The notes below the pieces were generated by a model, which did no database searches, was not told the origin of the DNA, and saw nothing but the letters and a program-made list of their open reading frames with translations. 33,246 bases of DNA from positions 1 through 33,246 of IMG/VR virus record IMGVR_UViG_3300045912_000670; one strand, 5' to 3'. A program made the translations under genes and the position numbers. Shown piece after piece: positions 6,366 through 12,571 of this stretch. Each line of letters starts with the position of its first letter. Within the stretch, counting starts at the first letter, position 1. The stretch is from a virus.

Positions 6366-7180
6366 TTGCTTGGCTCCTCGCCGCAAAGCTCGTTCGTCTC
6401 CGGGCTGTTTAAGTACAGTTCGCCCGGAAAGCACTCATCCGTGTCGTCGTTCTCGTCTTGCTGCCACCAGATTATGAAATTGGACGCGAGGCGATGTTTT
6501 GTAATCCCGCGCACCGTGCCCTGTGCCCAGCCGTCGCGGTCCTCCACGCCGTGGTAGTAGTCGTCACCGTCGATGTGGCGCCACGCTCGCAGACCCGGGT
6601 AAATCGGGTGCCCGTCGGCGGTTTGTGGTAGAGCCGCCGCCGCCGTCTCCATGGCAGCGTATCGCGCTACCATCTGACTCATATAATCAGGCGCACGGCC
6701 CCGGGAAACCTCCCATTGAGCAAACTCAATTTCCCTGTCCGCCACCTCCGCCACCGGCAATTTCGCAAGCACATCGCGCAGTCGATCCTGCATGCGGTTG
6801 TGATCGTGCGCCAGCGAGGACAGCGCGTGCTGCGTCCTCGCCAAACGCTTGGTCAGCGTGGCCAGCTCGACCTGCAGGTCGTGCCCGCTGTCGTATTCAT
6901 CCAACGCCTTTGAAAGTTCGTTCTTGAGGGCTCGCACGCCGATCCGAAGGCACTCGGCGCACAGATGGATTTCGCTGTCATGCGACGATCCGCCGTTTCG
7001 GTAAATCACAGCTCGCACAATGAGGTCGTTCGCGATTTGCGCAGGGCGGTCATCGTGGTTGTCGGTCCGCGGAACGTAAACGGTAGACAAATTAGCCTCC
7101 CACGATGATCGCTGCTGCTCCAGCCCTCGCGGTCTTCCGCACGTCCAGCACCTGGTGTTTCTGCTTGGCCGCTCTTGCAT
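6362..7180 (-). CDS. Protein with Cys-pair (zinc-binding-like) N-terminus and coiled coil
   Basis: A 272-aa protein. CWTC (residues 11-14) and CAEC about 65 residues later form two CxxC pairs that could build one zinc ribbon around an inserted segment. A coiled coil follows (VELATLTKRLARTQHALSSL and MQDRLRDVLAKL). The C-terminal half holds HIDGDDYYHGVEDRDGW and NFIIWWQQDENDDTDECF. I cannot name the family. It follows a double-hairpin leader identical in plan to those of the DUF6948 genes, and is the first gene downstream of that array, so it may be under the same control. Confidence 0.7.
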   Translation of the reverse strand: MQERPSRNTRCWTCGRPRGLEQQRSSWEANLSTVYVPRTDNHDDRPAQIANDLIVRAVIYRNGGSSHDSEIHLCAECLRIGVRALKNELSKALDEYDSGHDLQVELATLTKRLARTQHALSSLAHDHNRMQDRLRDVLAKLPVAEVADREIEFAQWEVSRGRAPDYMSQMVARYAAMETAAAALPQTADGHPIYPGLRAWRHIDGDDYYHGVEDRDGWAQGTVRGITKHRLASNFIIWWQQDENDDTDECFPGELYLNSPETNELCGEEPSK

Positions 7181-7263
7181 GATCCCTGTCCTATTCTGCG
7201 GGGGATGCCCGCTGTCGGGGGTTGCGCCGGGTTAAGTTTTCTCTCTTCCCGGCGCAGTTTCCT
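7181..7263 (-). promoter_or_regulatory. Double-hairpin leader, copy 1 of the array
   Basis: An 8-bp perfect stem (7224-7231 with 7248-7255) is followed on the coding strand by AACCCCCGACA, a 5-bp stem (7198-7202 with 7208-7212), then AGAATAGGA and the ATG at 7180. The sequence is almost identical to 7850-7931 and similar to 8698-8780, so it was duplicated with the surrounding cassette. No TATAAT box is seen inside. Confidence 0.6.
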
Positions 7264-7557
7264 TTAGCTGTAGCCGGCGCCGTCGCCGTACCCGTAGCCG
7301 TCGCCGTAGCCGGAGCCGTCGCCGGCGCCGTAGCCGGTGCCGTCGCCGGCGCCGGAGCCGTCGCCGGTGCCGCCGCCAAAGCCGTATCCGGCTCCGTATC
7401 CGTCGCTGTAGCCGTATCCGTCGCTGTAGCCGTAGCCGAAGCCGCTGCCGTCGCCGTAGCCGTTGCCGTAGCCGGAGCCGTAGCCGTAGCCGGAACCCGA
7501 ACCGTAGCCAGAACCGGCACCGCAGCCGGCACCGTCGCCGTCGCCGTCAGACAACAT
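7264..7557 (-). CDS. Low-complexity (Gly-X)n protein, 97 aa
   Basis: Starts MLSDGDGDGAG and alternates Gly with Tyr, Asp, Ser, Phe, Ala, Asn or Thr almost to the end (GAGYS). The DNA is a degenerate GGCNNC hexamer array, so slippage keeps the frame. The ATG lies in the last codons of the DUF6948-like gene (11-nt overlap), so its translation is probably coupled. No signal peptide or membrane segment. Function unknown; the composition resembles Gly/Tyr-rich disordered proteins that self-associate. That the Tyr/Asp/Ser choice is kept at the X positions argues for a coding role. Confidence 0.7.
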   Translation of the reverse strand: MLSDGDGDGAGCGAGSGYGSGSGYGYGSGYGNGYGDGSGFGYGYSDGYGYSDGYGAGYGFGGGTGDGSGAGDGTGYGAGDGSGYGDGYGYGDGAGYS

Positions 7558-7849
7558 GGTTCTTAGCTCCTCGGATGGATGCCTCGGCCTCCGCCGAGGT
7601 TAGAATAATCTCGCAGTTTTCGGTGAGGTGGATTCGAGGCACCGGCACTGTGATTTTAGAATCCTCGGCGATCCCGTATACTGCGACCTCCGAGAGCGAA
7701 ACGCCGCCGCCTTCCGCCCGCCAGCGCCACAGCCGGCGCGCTTCAGCGAGAATGCATTCCCTCCCTTGGTGGGCCTCCAAAACGCCGGCGTGGACACCTG
7801 CGTCCCTGCAACGTACAATGACGTATTTTCCTACCATTCCGTTGTTCAT
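7547..7849 (-). CDS. DUF6948-like protein, copy 2
   Basis: A 100-aa protein, MNNGMVGKYVIVRCRDAGVH, then GVLEAHQGRECIL, ARRLWRWRAEGGGVSLSEVA and a C-terminal EASIRGAKNHVV. From memory this matches the DUF6948 family of small phage proteins with a KYVIVRxxxAGV...G...ARRxWxW...SLS pattern; function unknown. About 90 % identical to copy 1 at 8395-8697. The start has AGGACA upstream after a double-hairpin leader. It overlaps the next (Gly-X)n gene by 11 nt. An in-frame upstream extension would run backwards through the previous Gly-X repeats and is not credible. Confidence 0.75.
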   Translation of the reverse strand: MNNGMVGKYVIVRCRDAGVHAGVLEAHQGRECILAEARRLWRWRAEGGGVSLSEVAVYGIAEDSKITVPVPRIHLTENCEIILTSAEAEASIRGAKNHVV

Positions 7850-7931
7850 GATCGTTGTCCTGTTCTGCGGGGATGCCCGCTGTCGGGGGTTGCGCCGGGT
7901 TAAGTTTTCTCTCTTCCCGGCGCAGTTTCCT
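7850..7931 (-). promoter_or_regulatory. Double-hairpin leader, copy 2 of the array
   Basis: Nearly the same sequence as 7181-7263: an outer GCGCCGGG/CCCGGCGC stem, the CGACA link, a GCGGG/CCCGC stem and AGAACAGGA before the start of the DUF6948-like gene. It immediately follows the stop of the 157-aa (Gly-X)n gene. Confidence 0.6.
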
Positions 7932-8405
7932 TTAGCTGTAGCAGGTGCCGCTTCCGTTCCCGGCTCCGGTGCCGTAGCCGGAGCCGTCGCCGTAGCCGAA
8001 GCCGGAGCCGGATTCGTTGCCGTGCCCGTAGCCGGCACCGTCGCCGTAACCGAAGCCGTCGCCGGCGCCGGAGTCGGAGCCGGCTCCATCACCGGTGCCG
8101 TTGCCGTCACCGGTGCCGCCGCCAAAGCCGTATCCGGCTCCGTATCCGGCTCCGTATCCGGCTCCGTATCCGTTGTCGTAGCCGTAGCCGAAGCCGTAGC
8201 CGTAGCCGTCGCCGTTGCCGTTGCCGAAGCCGTCGCCGTCGCCGTAGCCATCGCCGAAGCCGTCGCCGTCGCCGTAGCCATCGCCGAAGCCGTCGCCGTT
8301 GCCGTAGCCGAAGCCGGAGCCGTCGCCGTCGCCGAAGCCGTTGCCGAAGCCGTCGCCGTCGCCGAAGCCGTAGCCAAAGCCGGAGCCGTCGCCGTCAGAC
8401 AACAT
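7932..8405 (-). CDS. Low-complexity (Gly-X)n protein, 157 aa
   Basis: The longest of the three. It starts MLSDGDGSGFGYGFGDGDG and keeps Gly at every second residue, with Asp, Tyr, Phe, Asn, Ser, Ala or Thr between; a stretch of repeated GAGY units and a GFGGGTGDG segment are shared with the 97-aa copy. It ends GSGTCYS. Blocks of 36-48 bp repeat almost exactly (for example around 8220-8300), indicating recent expansion. It overlaps the DUF6948-like gene by 11 nt (8395-8405). Function unknown; self-association or a structural role is only a suggestion. Confidence 0.7.
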   Translation of the reverse strand: MLSDGDGSGFGYGFGDGDGFGNGFGDGDGSGFGYGNGDGFGDGYGDGDGFGDGYGDGDGFGNGNGDGYGYGFGYGYDNGYGAGYGAGYGAGYGFGGGTGDGNGTGDGAGSDSGAGDGFGYGDGAGYGHGNESGSGFGYGDGSGYGTGAGNGSGTCYS

Positions 8406-8697
8406 GGTTCTTGGCTCCTCGGATAGATGCCTCGGCCGCCGCCGAGGCCGGAATAATCTCGCAGTTTTCGGTCAGGTGGATTCGAGGCACCGGCACCGTG
8501 ATTTTAGACTCGGGGGCGATCCCGTATACTGCGACCTCCGAGAGCGAAACGCCGCCGCCTTCCGCCCGCCAGCGCCACAGCCGGCGCGCTTCTGTGAGGA
8601 CGCACTCTCGGCCCTCGTGTGCCTCCAGCACACCGGCATGCACGCCGGCGTCGCGGCACCGAACAATAACGTATTTTCCTACCATTCCGTTGTTCAT
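8395..8697 (-). CDS. DUF6948-like protein, copy 1
   Basis: A 100-aa paralogue of the copy at 7547-7849: MNNGMVGKYVIVRCRDAGVH, ARRLWRWRAEGGGVSLSEVA, KITVPVPRIHLTENCEI and the common tail EASIRGAKNHVV. Differences cluster in a few positions (EAHEGRECVLTEA against EAHQGRECILAEA). Preceded by a double-hairpin leader and AAAAGGA. The 3' end holds a CCTCGGC/GCCGAGG hairpin within the shared tail. The family is small and uncharacterised; I recall members in diverse phages, often beside Gly-rich ORFs. Confidence 0.75.
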   Translation of the reverse strand: MNNGMVGKYVIVRCRDAGVHAGVLEAHEGRECVLTEARRLWRWRAEGGGVSLSEVAVYGIAPESKITVPVPRIHLTENCEIIPASAAAEASIRGAKNHVV

Positions 8698-8780
8698 GAT
8701 CGTTGTCCTTTTCTGCGGGGTTAGCCCGCTGTCGGGGGTTGCGCCGGGTTAAGTTTTCCCTCTCCCCGGCGCGTTTTGGT
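8698..8780 (-). promoter_or_regulatory. Double-hairpin leader, copy 3 of the array (diverged)
   Basis: Same plan as the other two, with small changes: GCGCCGGG pairs with CCCGGCGC, then a GCGGG/CCCGC stem with a TAAC loop, then AGAAAAGGA before the ATG at 8697. The substitutions lie mainly in loops and spacers while the stems are kept, which is mild evidence for a selected RNA structure. Confidence 0.55.
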
Positions 8781-8882
8781 TTAGCCGTAACCGAAGCCGT
8801 CGCCGAAGCCGGAGCCGTAGCCGGAGTCAAAACCGTAGCCAGAGCCGGCACCAGAGCCGTAGCCGTCGCCGTCAGACAACAT
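8781..8882 (-). CDS. Short (Gly-X)n protein, 33 aa
   Basis: Starts MLSDGDGYGSGAGSG at 8882 inside the last codons of the XRE regulator gene and ends in GDGFGYG before a TAA. It is the shortest member of the (Gly-X)n set and shows the same start and 11-nt overlap. It may be a contracted copy of the longer ORFs or the seed from which they expanded. Confidence 0.55.
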   Translation of the reverse strand: MLSDGDGYGSGAGSGYGFDSGYGSGFGDGFGYG

Positions 8883-9117
8883 GGTTCTTGGCTCCTCTGA
8901 TCGAAGCTTCGGCCGCCGCCGAGGGCGGCGCGGTATCTTCGGCGAGCTCCAGCAGCGCCTTCTCGAGGCGCTTAAGGGTCTCGACTCCTGGGTTCAACGT
9001 TCGGCCGTCCGCGATTTTGCGCAGGCCTTCAACTGTCAGCCCGCTTGCTTTTGCAAGCTTTGAAAGATTCCCGCGGCGATTGCGGATCGCTGCCAGTAGC
9101 TTGGATTTTGTGTCCAT
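8872..9117 (-). CDS. XRE-type helix-turn-helix regulator with array-derived C-terminal tail
   Basis: An 81-aa protein. The start MDTKSKLLAAIRN at 9117 is set by AAAGGAG seven bases upstream. LSKLAKASGLTVEGLRKIADG is a typical lambda-Cro/XRE helix-turn-helix, followed by TLKRLEKALLELA. The last 15 residues (AAAEASIRGAKNHVV) are identical to the tail of the DUF6948-like copy 1 and unlike a normal XRE C-terminus, so the gene is a chimera. Two TTTCAAC-type palindromes lie just upstream, as expected for autoregulation. It heads the array and probably controls the array and the genes that follow. Confidence 0.85.
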   Translation of the reverse strand: MDTKSKLLAAIRNRRGNLSKLAKASGLTVEGLRKIADGRTLNPGVETLKRLEKALLELAEDTAPPSAAAEASIRGAKNHVV

Positions 9118-9140
9118 AGAGATCTCCTTTCGCCCCAAAG

Positions 9141-9194
9141 CTTTTCAACTTTAGTTGCAAAGGAGCAATCGGAATTTCAACGGAAGTTGAAAAG
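9141..9194. promoter_or_regulatory. Two operator-like palindromes, TTTCAAC-N4-GTTGAAA
   Basis: A perfect palindrome lies at 9175-9192 (TTTCAAC GGAA GTTGAAA) and a near-perfect one at 9143-9161 (right arm with one inserted C). Their centres are 32 bp apart, close to three helical turns, and the outer arms also form an exact 11-bp inverted repeat (9141-9151 with 9184-9194). They lie between the tail gene and the XRE gene, directly upstream of the latter, so they are probably its operators. No clear -10 box is seen. The same half-site occurs at 31663 and 31692. Confidence 0.65.
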
Positions 9195-9205
9195 CGCCCG
9201 GGGCC

Positions 9206-12200
9206 TCAGACAGCCGGCGGCCAGTTGAGGGGCCGCGCAAGCAGATCGCTTCCCCCAAGGCCGGTGCGGAAGCGCACCAGCAGGCGGCGGACCTCGATGC
9301 CAGAGGATTCGATTCGCCGTCCCGACATAGAAATATGGATTGCCGGATCGTCCGGGTCTCCGTCCTGCGAATAGCTAACTGTCGGTGCAATTCCCATCAG
9401 ATACCCGGTCAGGCCTTCGGGCTCGCCCTCAACGCCAACGCCAAGGCTCGGCCACAGCTCGTAGCCATCAAAGGCCGTCTCGGTTTTCCGCAGCTGCAAC
9501 AAGCGCTGCATCGCCCCGGTGACGTTCACAAACTGCACTCGGTCTGACTCGATGGCGCTCGCGCTCGTCCCGAGGCCGCCGACGGAAAGGTACTCGTGGG
9601 CAGGTATCTGCAGCGGGTTGCCAACCCAGTCCACCACGTTCCGCGAATCTATACGCTTGCCAATGACCTCGAAGCCTAGCGTCGCGCCCTCGACCCAAGG
9701 GTCAGGGTTGATGGGAACAAAGTCCTTCACGATGTTCCCGTCGCCGTCGCGCTCAAACTCAAAAACAAGCTCGCCGTTCCAGACCTCGCGGCGGTAGGAG
9801 TAAAGCCCCGGCCCTACATCAATCTGTATCTCCCAACGATGCTCGCGCAGATTCGAGGCCACCACCTCCACCCACGCCTCCAGTATTTCCGCATCGTCCG
9901 GCAGCTTGGAGAATACCCCATTGGGGTTGAACGGCGTGCCTTGCACCGAGGCAAAGCTGCTCGCGTAGTCCAGCGGGGTCAGGTTGTTTCGCGGCAAGCT
10001 ATACCCGATGGCCACGTTCGGCTGCCCGGCATTCCAGTTCCCCGGCGAAGTAAAAACCCAAGCGTACGCGTCGCCCTCGATGATCTGAAACTCGGTCTCT
10101 GGCGGACCGGTCCATATATATCCCGACCGCTGCAACGTGTCTATGAATCCGATGGCCCCACCAAATTCTGTAAAAATAGCCCAGAACGGAGTTTCCCCTG
10201 CTCCGGGCATGGTGGATGGAGGATTGCCCGGTCTATATCTGGAGCGCCACAGCCCGATTCCAATGGCCGTCACTCGATCAAGCTCGTCCTTTTCCGTCCA
10301 GCCGTAGTCGCGGAATATATACCCGCCACGCGCCGACACCACGCCGCTCTCTACCGGTATCTCCACCCACAAATCTTCGAGCGCCTTAACGCCCGCCCGC
10401 AGCTCGGCCCATCGCGCCGCGTCCTGCAGCAGGTCCGTTTTGACTACTCGGCCCTCCACCGCAACGCACAGCGATCTGCCCGGAGGCACGTTGTCCGTCA
10501 GCCAGTCCTGGCGGACCAGCAGCAGCCCCGCGAACCAATAGGCGCGATAGGCAGAGGCCGGCATGATCGCCATCTCCTCGCCGTCCTCGTCCAACTCACC
10601 TGGCGCCCTCAGCGCCCACCGCACCACCGGCGCGGGCGATGCAGCGATCGCTCCCCAGCGCAAGAATTCTATCTGCTCGCCAACCTGCGGGATCGTCCCG
10701 TCCTCGAAGGTCAGCTCAATAAGGTCGTGCCAGTTCGCCTTGTTGTTCGCGACGTTGGTGGTGGGCAAAAAGTCGGGATTCGGCTCTTCGATAAGCTCAA
10801 CCCAGCCCCTTTCTACCTGGCCGGGAACAGGCCGCGGCGCCCGGCCCGGAGGCGTCGGCGGAGCGCCCCCCTGTTGATAGTTCACCTGCCACCTGTCGCC
10901 GCTGTTCTCCGCCACAGCCCAGAGTGTCCCATCAAGCAATCTATATTGGTTACGCTTTACCCCCGAGCCGGGCGTCATCGCTTGGCCCGTCGTCAGGTTG
11001 AGCACCTCGGCCACGTCAGCCGCGGGCATTCCCGTGTCGCCCGCCACCACGAAAGGCACCCGTCCCGTGCTCCGCAACACCGCGTGCGTTCCCTCGGCTC
11101 CGATCTGCAGCAGCCGGCGCGTCACCTGGCCGGTGAAGATTCCCCTTCCGCGGATGTGCTCGTCAGCGTAGGTGCCCAACCCAGCAAAGCCATCGCTCTC
11201 CGCGACGACCCCCGCCAGCTCCACCGATGCCAGCTCCGCCCAACTTGCATTGCCGTCTTGACGGCTGAAGAAGGTGAACTCGCCGCCGTCCTTCACCAGC
11301 CGTACTTGGTAAGGAAGCGAGTAGGTTGGCGAGCTGGAGAGCGCCTCCGTCGCGCTGGCCGCGTTGGTCGCCGCTCGATAGCTGCAAGCCGCCGGGCCGG
11401 CCGCGCCAAGCTCAAGAGTCGCCCGCCGAGCACCGGCCGCCCCGCTCTGCCGCCACTCAAGAACTCCCTCCCCGTCGAAAACCATAAACTCCCAATCGAA
11501 GTCGCCACCCACCTCAAGCGCCGAGATAACAACCTCGTCCGCAAACCCACCCGGACCTGCCCCGCTGCCCACCACAACATGCTGCTGCCCAGCCTCCTCG
11601 CCCGGAACGTCGAGTTCGGTTCTCAGCCAATAAACGAGATCGGCCTCGTTTCCCGCGAGGAAACAGCCCGAGCTGAGGCGCACCTCGTAGGCCAAGGGGT
11701 CCCACCAATACTTCGCGCCCTCGAAGTCACCGCCGCCCAGGTCTGGAGGAAGCCAATTGTCGTCCGGCGCGGACCCTCCCGGCGGCGTGAAAATCACCCG
11801 CTCGGCGAGCGTCGGCTCGTCGTCGTCCCAAATCACCAAACCGGATGGATAGGGGCCATCATTCAATCCCGAGAAGACGATCTCCGCCGCGAGGTCCGCC
11901 GCGATGTTTCCCGTCGCGCCCGGCGGAATATCCTCAAGCGCCGTGCCCTGCCCGTCCTCCGACACCACCACGTCACCCTCTGAAACCACCACGCCGGACC
12001 TGTTGACCCAGCGCACCACCGGGCCCTCACGGGTGGCTGCAATCCTGTATAGATTGATGGCTTGAAAGCGCGGCGGTCTATACGGCGCGCTGCCAGCGTA
12101 GTTGACCGCCGATGGAGCAATCCCGTGCGCCAATGCCCGCGTCACCATGCCCGGAAGCGTCGGCCGGTCACGCAACAGCCGTCCGCCGTCGCCCTCGACC

Positions 12201-12571
12201 ACGCGCGAGCCCATCAGCGAACCGCGAAGCGCCAGGTCGTTCAGGTGCGAGTATCCCCGCTGCCACTCCGCAGGCATGGCGATGTTCCCGCCCATCTCGC
12301 AGAGATACGGAACTTCCTGCGATCCCTGCCCTGGCCCCTGCGGGGGAATCACGTAGAAGAACGTCTGAGGGGCGCGGCGCATCTTCAGGCGGAACGATCC
12401 GCCGCCCAGCATCTCTACCCCCTCGATCACTCCCGTCACAATCGGCGTCGGCTCGGGAGGCAGCCCCAGCCCTGCGGCCGCCGTCGATGGGGTCCAAAGC
12501 CGCACAGCAAGGCCGTACAGAACGCCATCAACTACCTTGTTGATCTTGCTCGTGTCGCCGAAGAAAGCCAT
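9206..12571 (-). CDS. Very large tail-tip / adsorption protein
   Basis: An 1121-aa protein; the start MAFFGDTSKINKVVDG at 12571 overlaps the upstream stop as TGATG. Its place after hub and tip genes and its size suggest a receptor-contacting tail component. The middle (about residues 330-530) is rich in beta strands and has a LamG/concanavalin-like flavour (WWDPLAYEVRLSSGCFL, VDFDGEG-like strands, PYQVRLVKDGGEFTFFSRQ), pointing to carbohydrate binding. The C-terminus IESSGIEVRR is the part duplicated as a decayed fragment near 4.65 kb. No peptidase or depolymerase motif is evident. Confidence 0.75.
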   Translation of the reverse strand: MAFFGDTSKINKVVDGVLYGLAVRLWTPSTAAAGLGLPPEPTPIVTGVIEGVEMLGGGSFRLKMRRAPQTFFYVIPPQGPGQGSQEVPYLCEMGGNIAMPAEWQRGYSHLNDLALRGSLMGSRVVEGDGGRLLRDRPTLPGMVTRALAHGIAPSAVNYAGSAPYRPPRFQAINLYRIAATREGPVVRWVNRSGVVVSEGDVVVSEDGQGTALEDIPPGATGNIAADLAAEIVFSGLNDGPYPSGLVIWDDDEPTLAERVIFTPPGGSAPDDNWLPPDLGGGDFEGAKYWWDPLAYEVRLSSGCFLAGNEADLVYWLRTELDVPGEEAGQQHVVVGSGAGPGGFADEVVISALEVGGDFDWEFMVFDGEGVLEWRQSGAAGARRATLELGAAGPAACSYRAATNAASATEALSSSPTYSLPYQVRLVKDGGEFTFFSRQDGNASWAELASVELAGVVAESDGFAGLGTYADEHIRGRGIFTGQVTRRLLQIGAEGTHAVLRSTGRVPFVVAGDTGMPAADVAEVLNLTTGQAMTPGSGVKRNQYRLLDGTLWAVAENSGDRWQVNYQQGGAPPTPPGRAPRPVPGQVERGWVELIEEPNPDFLPTTNVANNKANWHDLIELTFEDGTIPQVGEQIEFLRWGAIAASPAPVVRWALRAPGELDEDGEEMAIMPASAYRAYWFAGLLLVRQDWLTDNVPPGRSLCVAVEGRVVKTDLLQDAARWAELRAGVKALEDLWVEIPVESGVVSARGGYIFRDYGWTEKDELDRVTAIGIGLWRSRYRPGNPPSTMPGAGETPFWAIFTEFGGAIGFIDTLQRSGYIWTGPPETEFQIIEGDAYAWVFTSPGNWNAGQPNVAIGYSLPRNNLTPLDYASSFASVQGTPFNPNGVFSKLPDDAEILEAWVEVVASNLREHRWEIQIDVGPGLYSYRREVWNGELVFEFERDGDGNIVKDFVPINPDPWVEGATLGFEVIGKRIDSRNVVDWVGNPLQIPAHEYLSVGGLGTSASAIESDRVQFVNVTGAMQRLLQLRKTETAFDGYELWPSLGVGVEGEPEGLTGYLMGIAPTVSYSQDGDPDDPAIHISMSGRRIESSGIEVRRLLVRFRTGLGGSDLLARPLNWPPAV

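Larger units (their letters stand above)
7181..8935 (-). repeat. Tandem cassette array: leader, DUF6948-like gene, (Gly-X)n gene
   Basis: Three junctions of the same kind are present: a gene ending in the tail EASIRGAKNHVV, an 11-nt overlap to an ATG starting MLSDGDG, a (Gly-X)n ORF of variable length, and a double-hairpin leader. The host genes are the XRE regulator (8872-9117) and two DUF6948-like paralogues (8395-8697 and 7547-7849). Repeated DNA is close to identical in the leaders and DUF6948 genes but variable in the Gly-X part, which indicates cassette duplication plus expansion of hexanucleotide repeats. Confidence 0.85.

Noticed and set aside
7264-8400. Possible CRISPR array in the repeat-rich region
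   Set aside because: Repeats are continuous six-base coding repeats without regular unique spacers, and no cas-like gene is present.
7222-8426. Ala/Val-rich plus-strand and Ala/Thr-rich minus-strand frames over the Gly-X repeats
   Set aside because: They are the other readings of the same hexanucleotide repeats, lack ribosome sites, and do not share the conserved start and end of the (Gly-X)n ORFs.
9839-11983. A 714-codon open frame on the plus strand opposite the large tail gene
   Set aside because: Composition is Arg/His/Pro/Ala-rich as for a shadow frame, with no domain, and it lies wholly within a continuous minus-strand tail gene.
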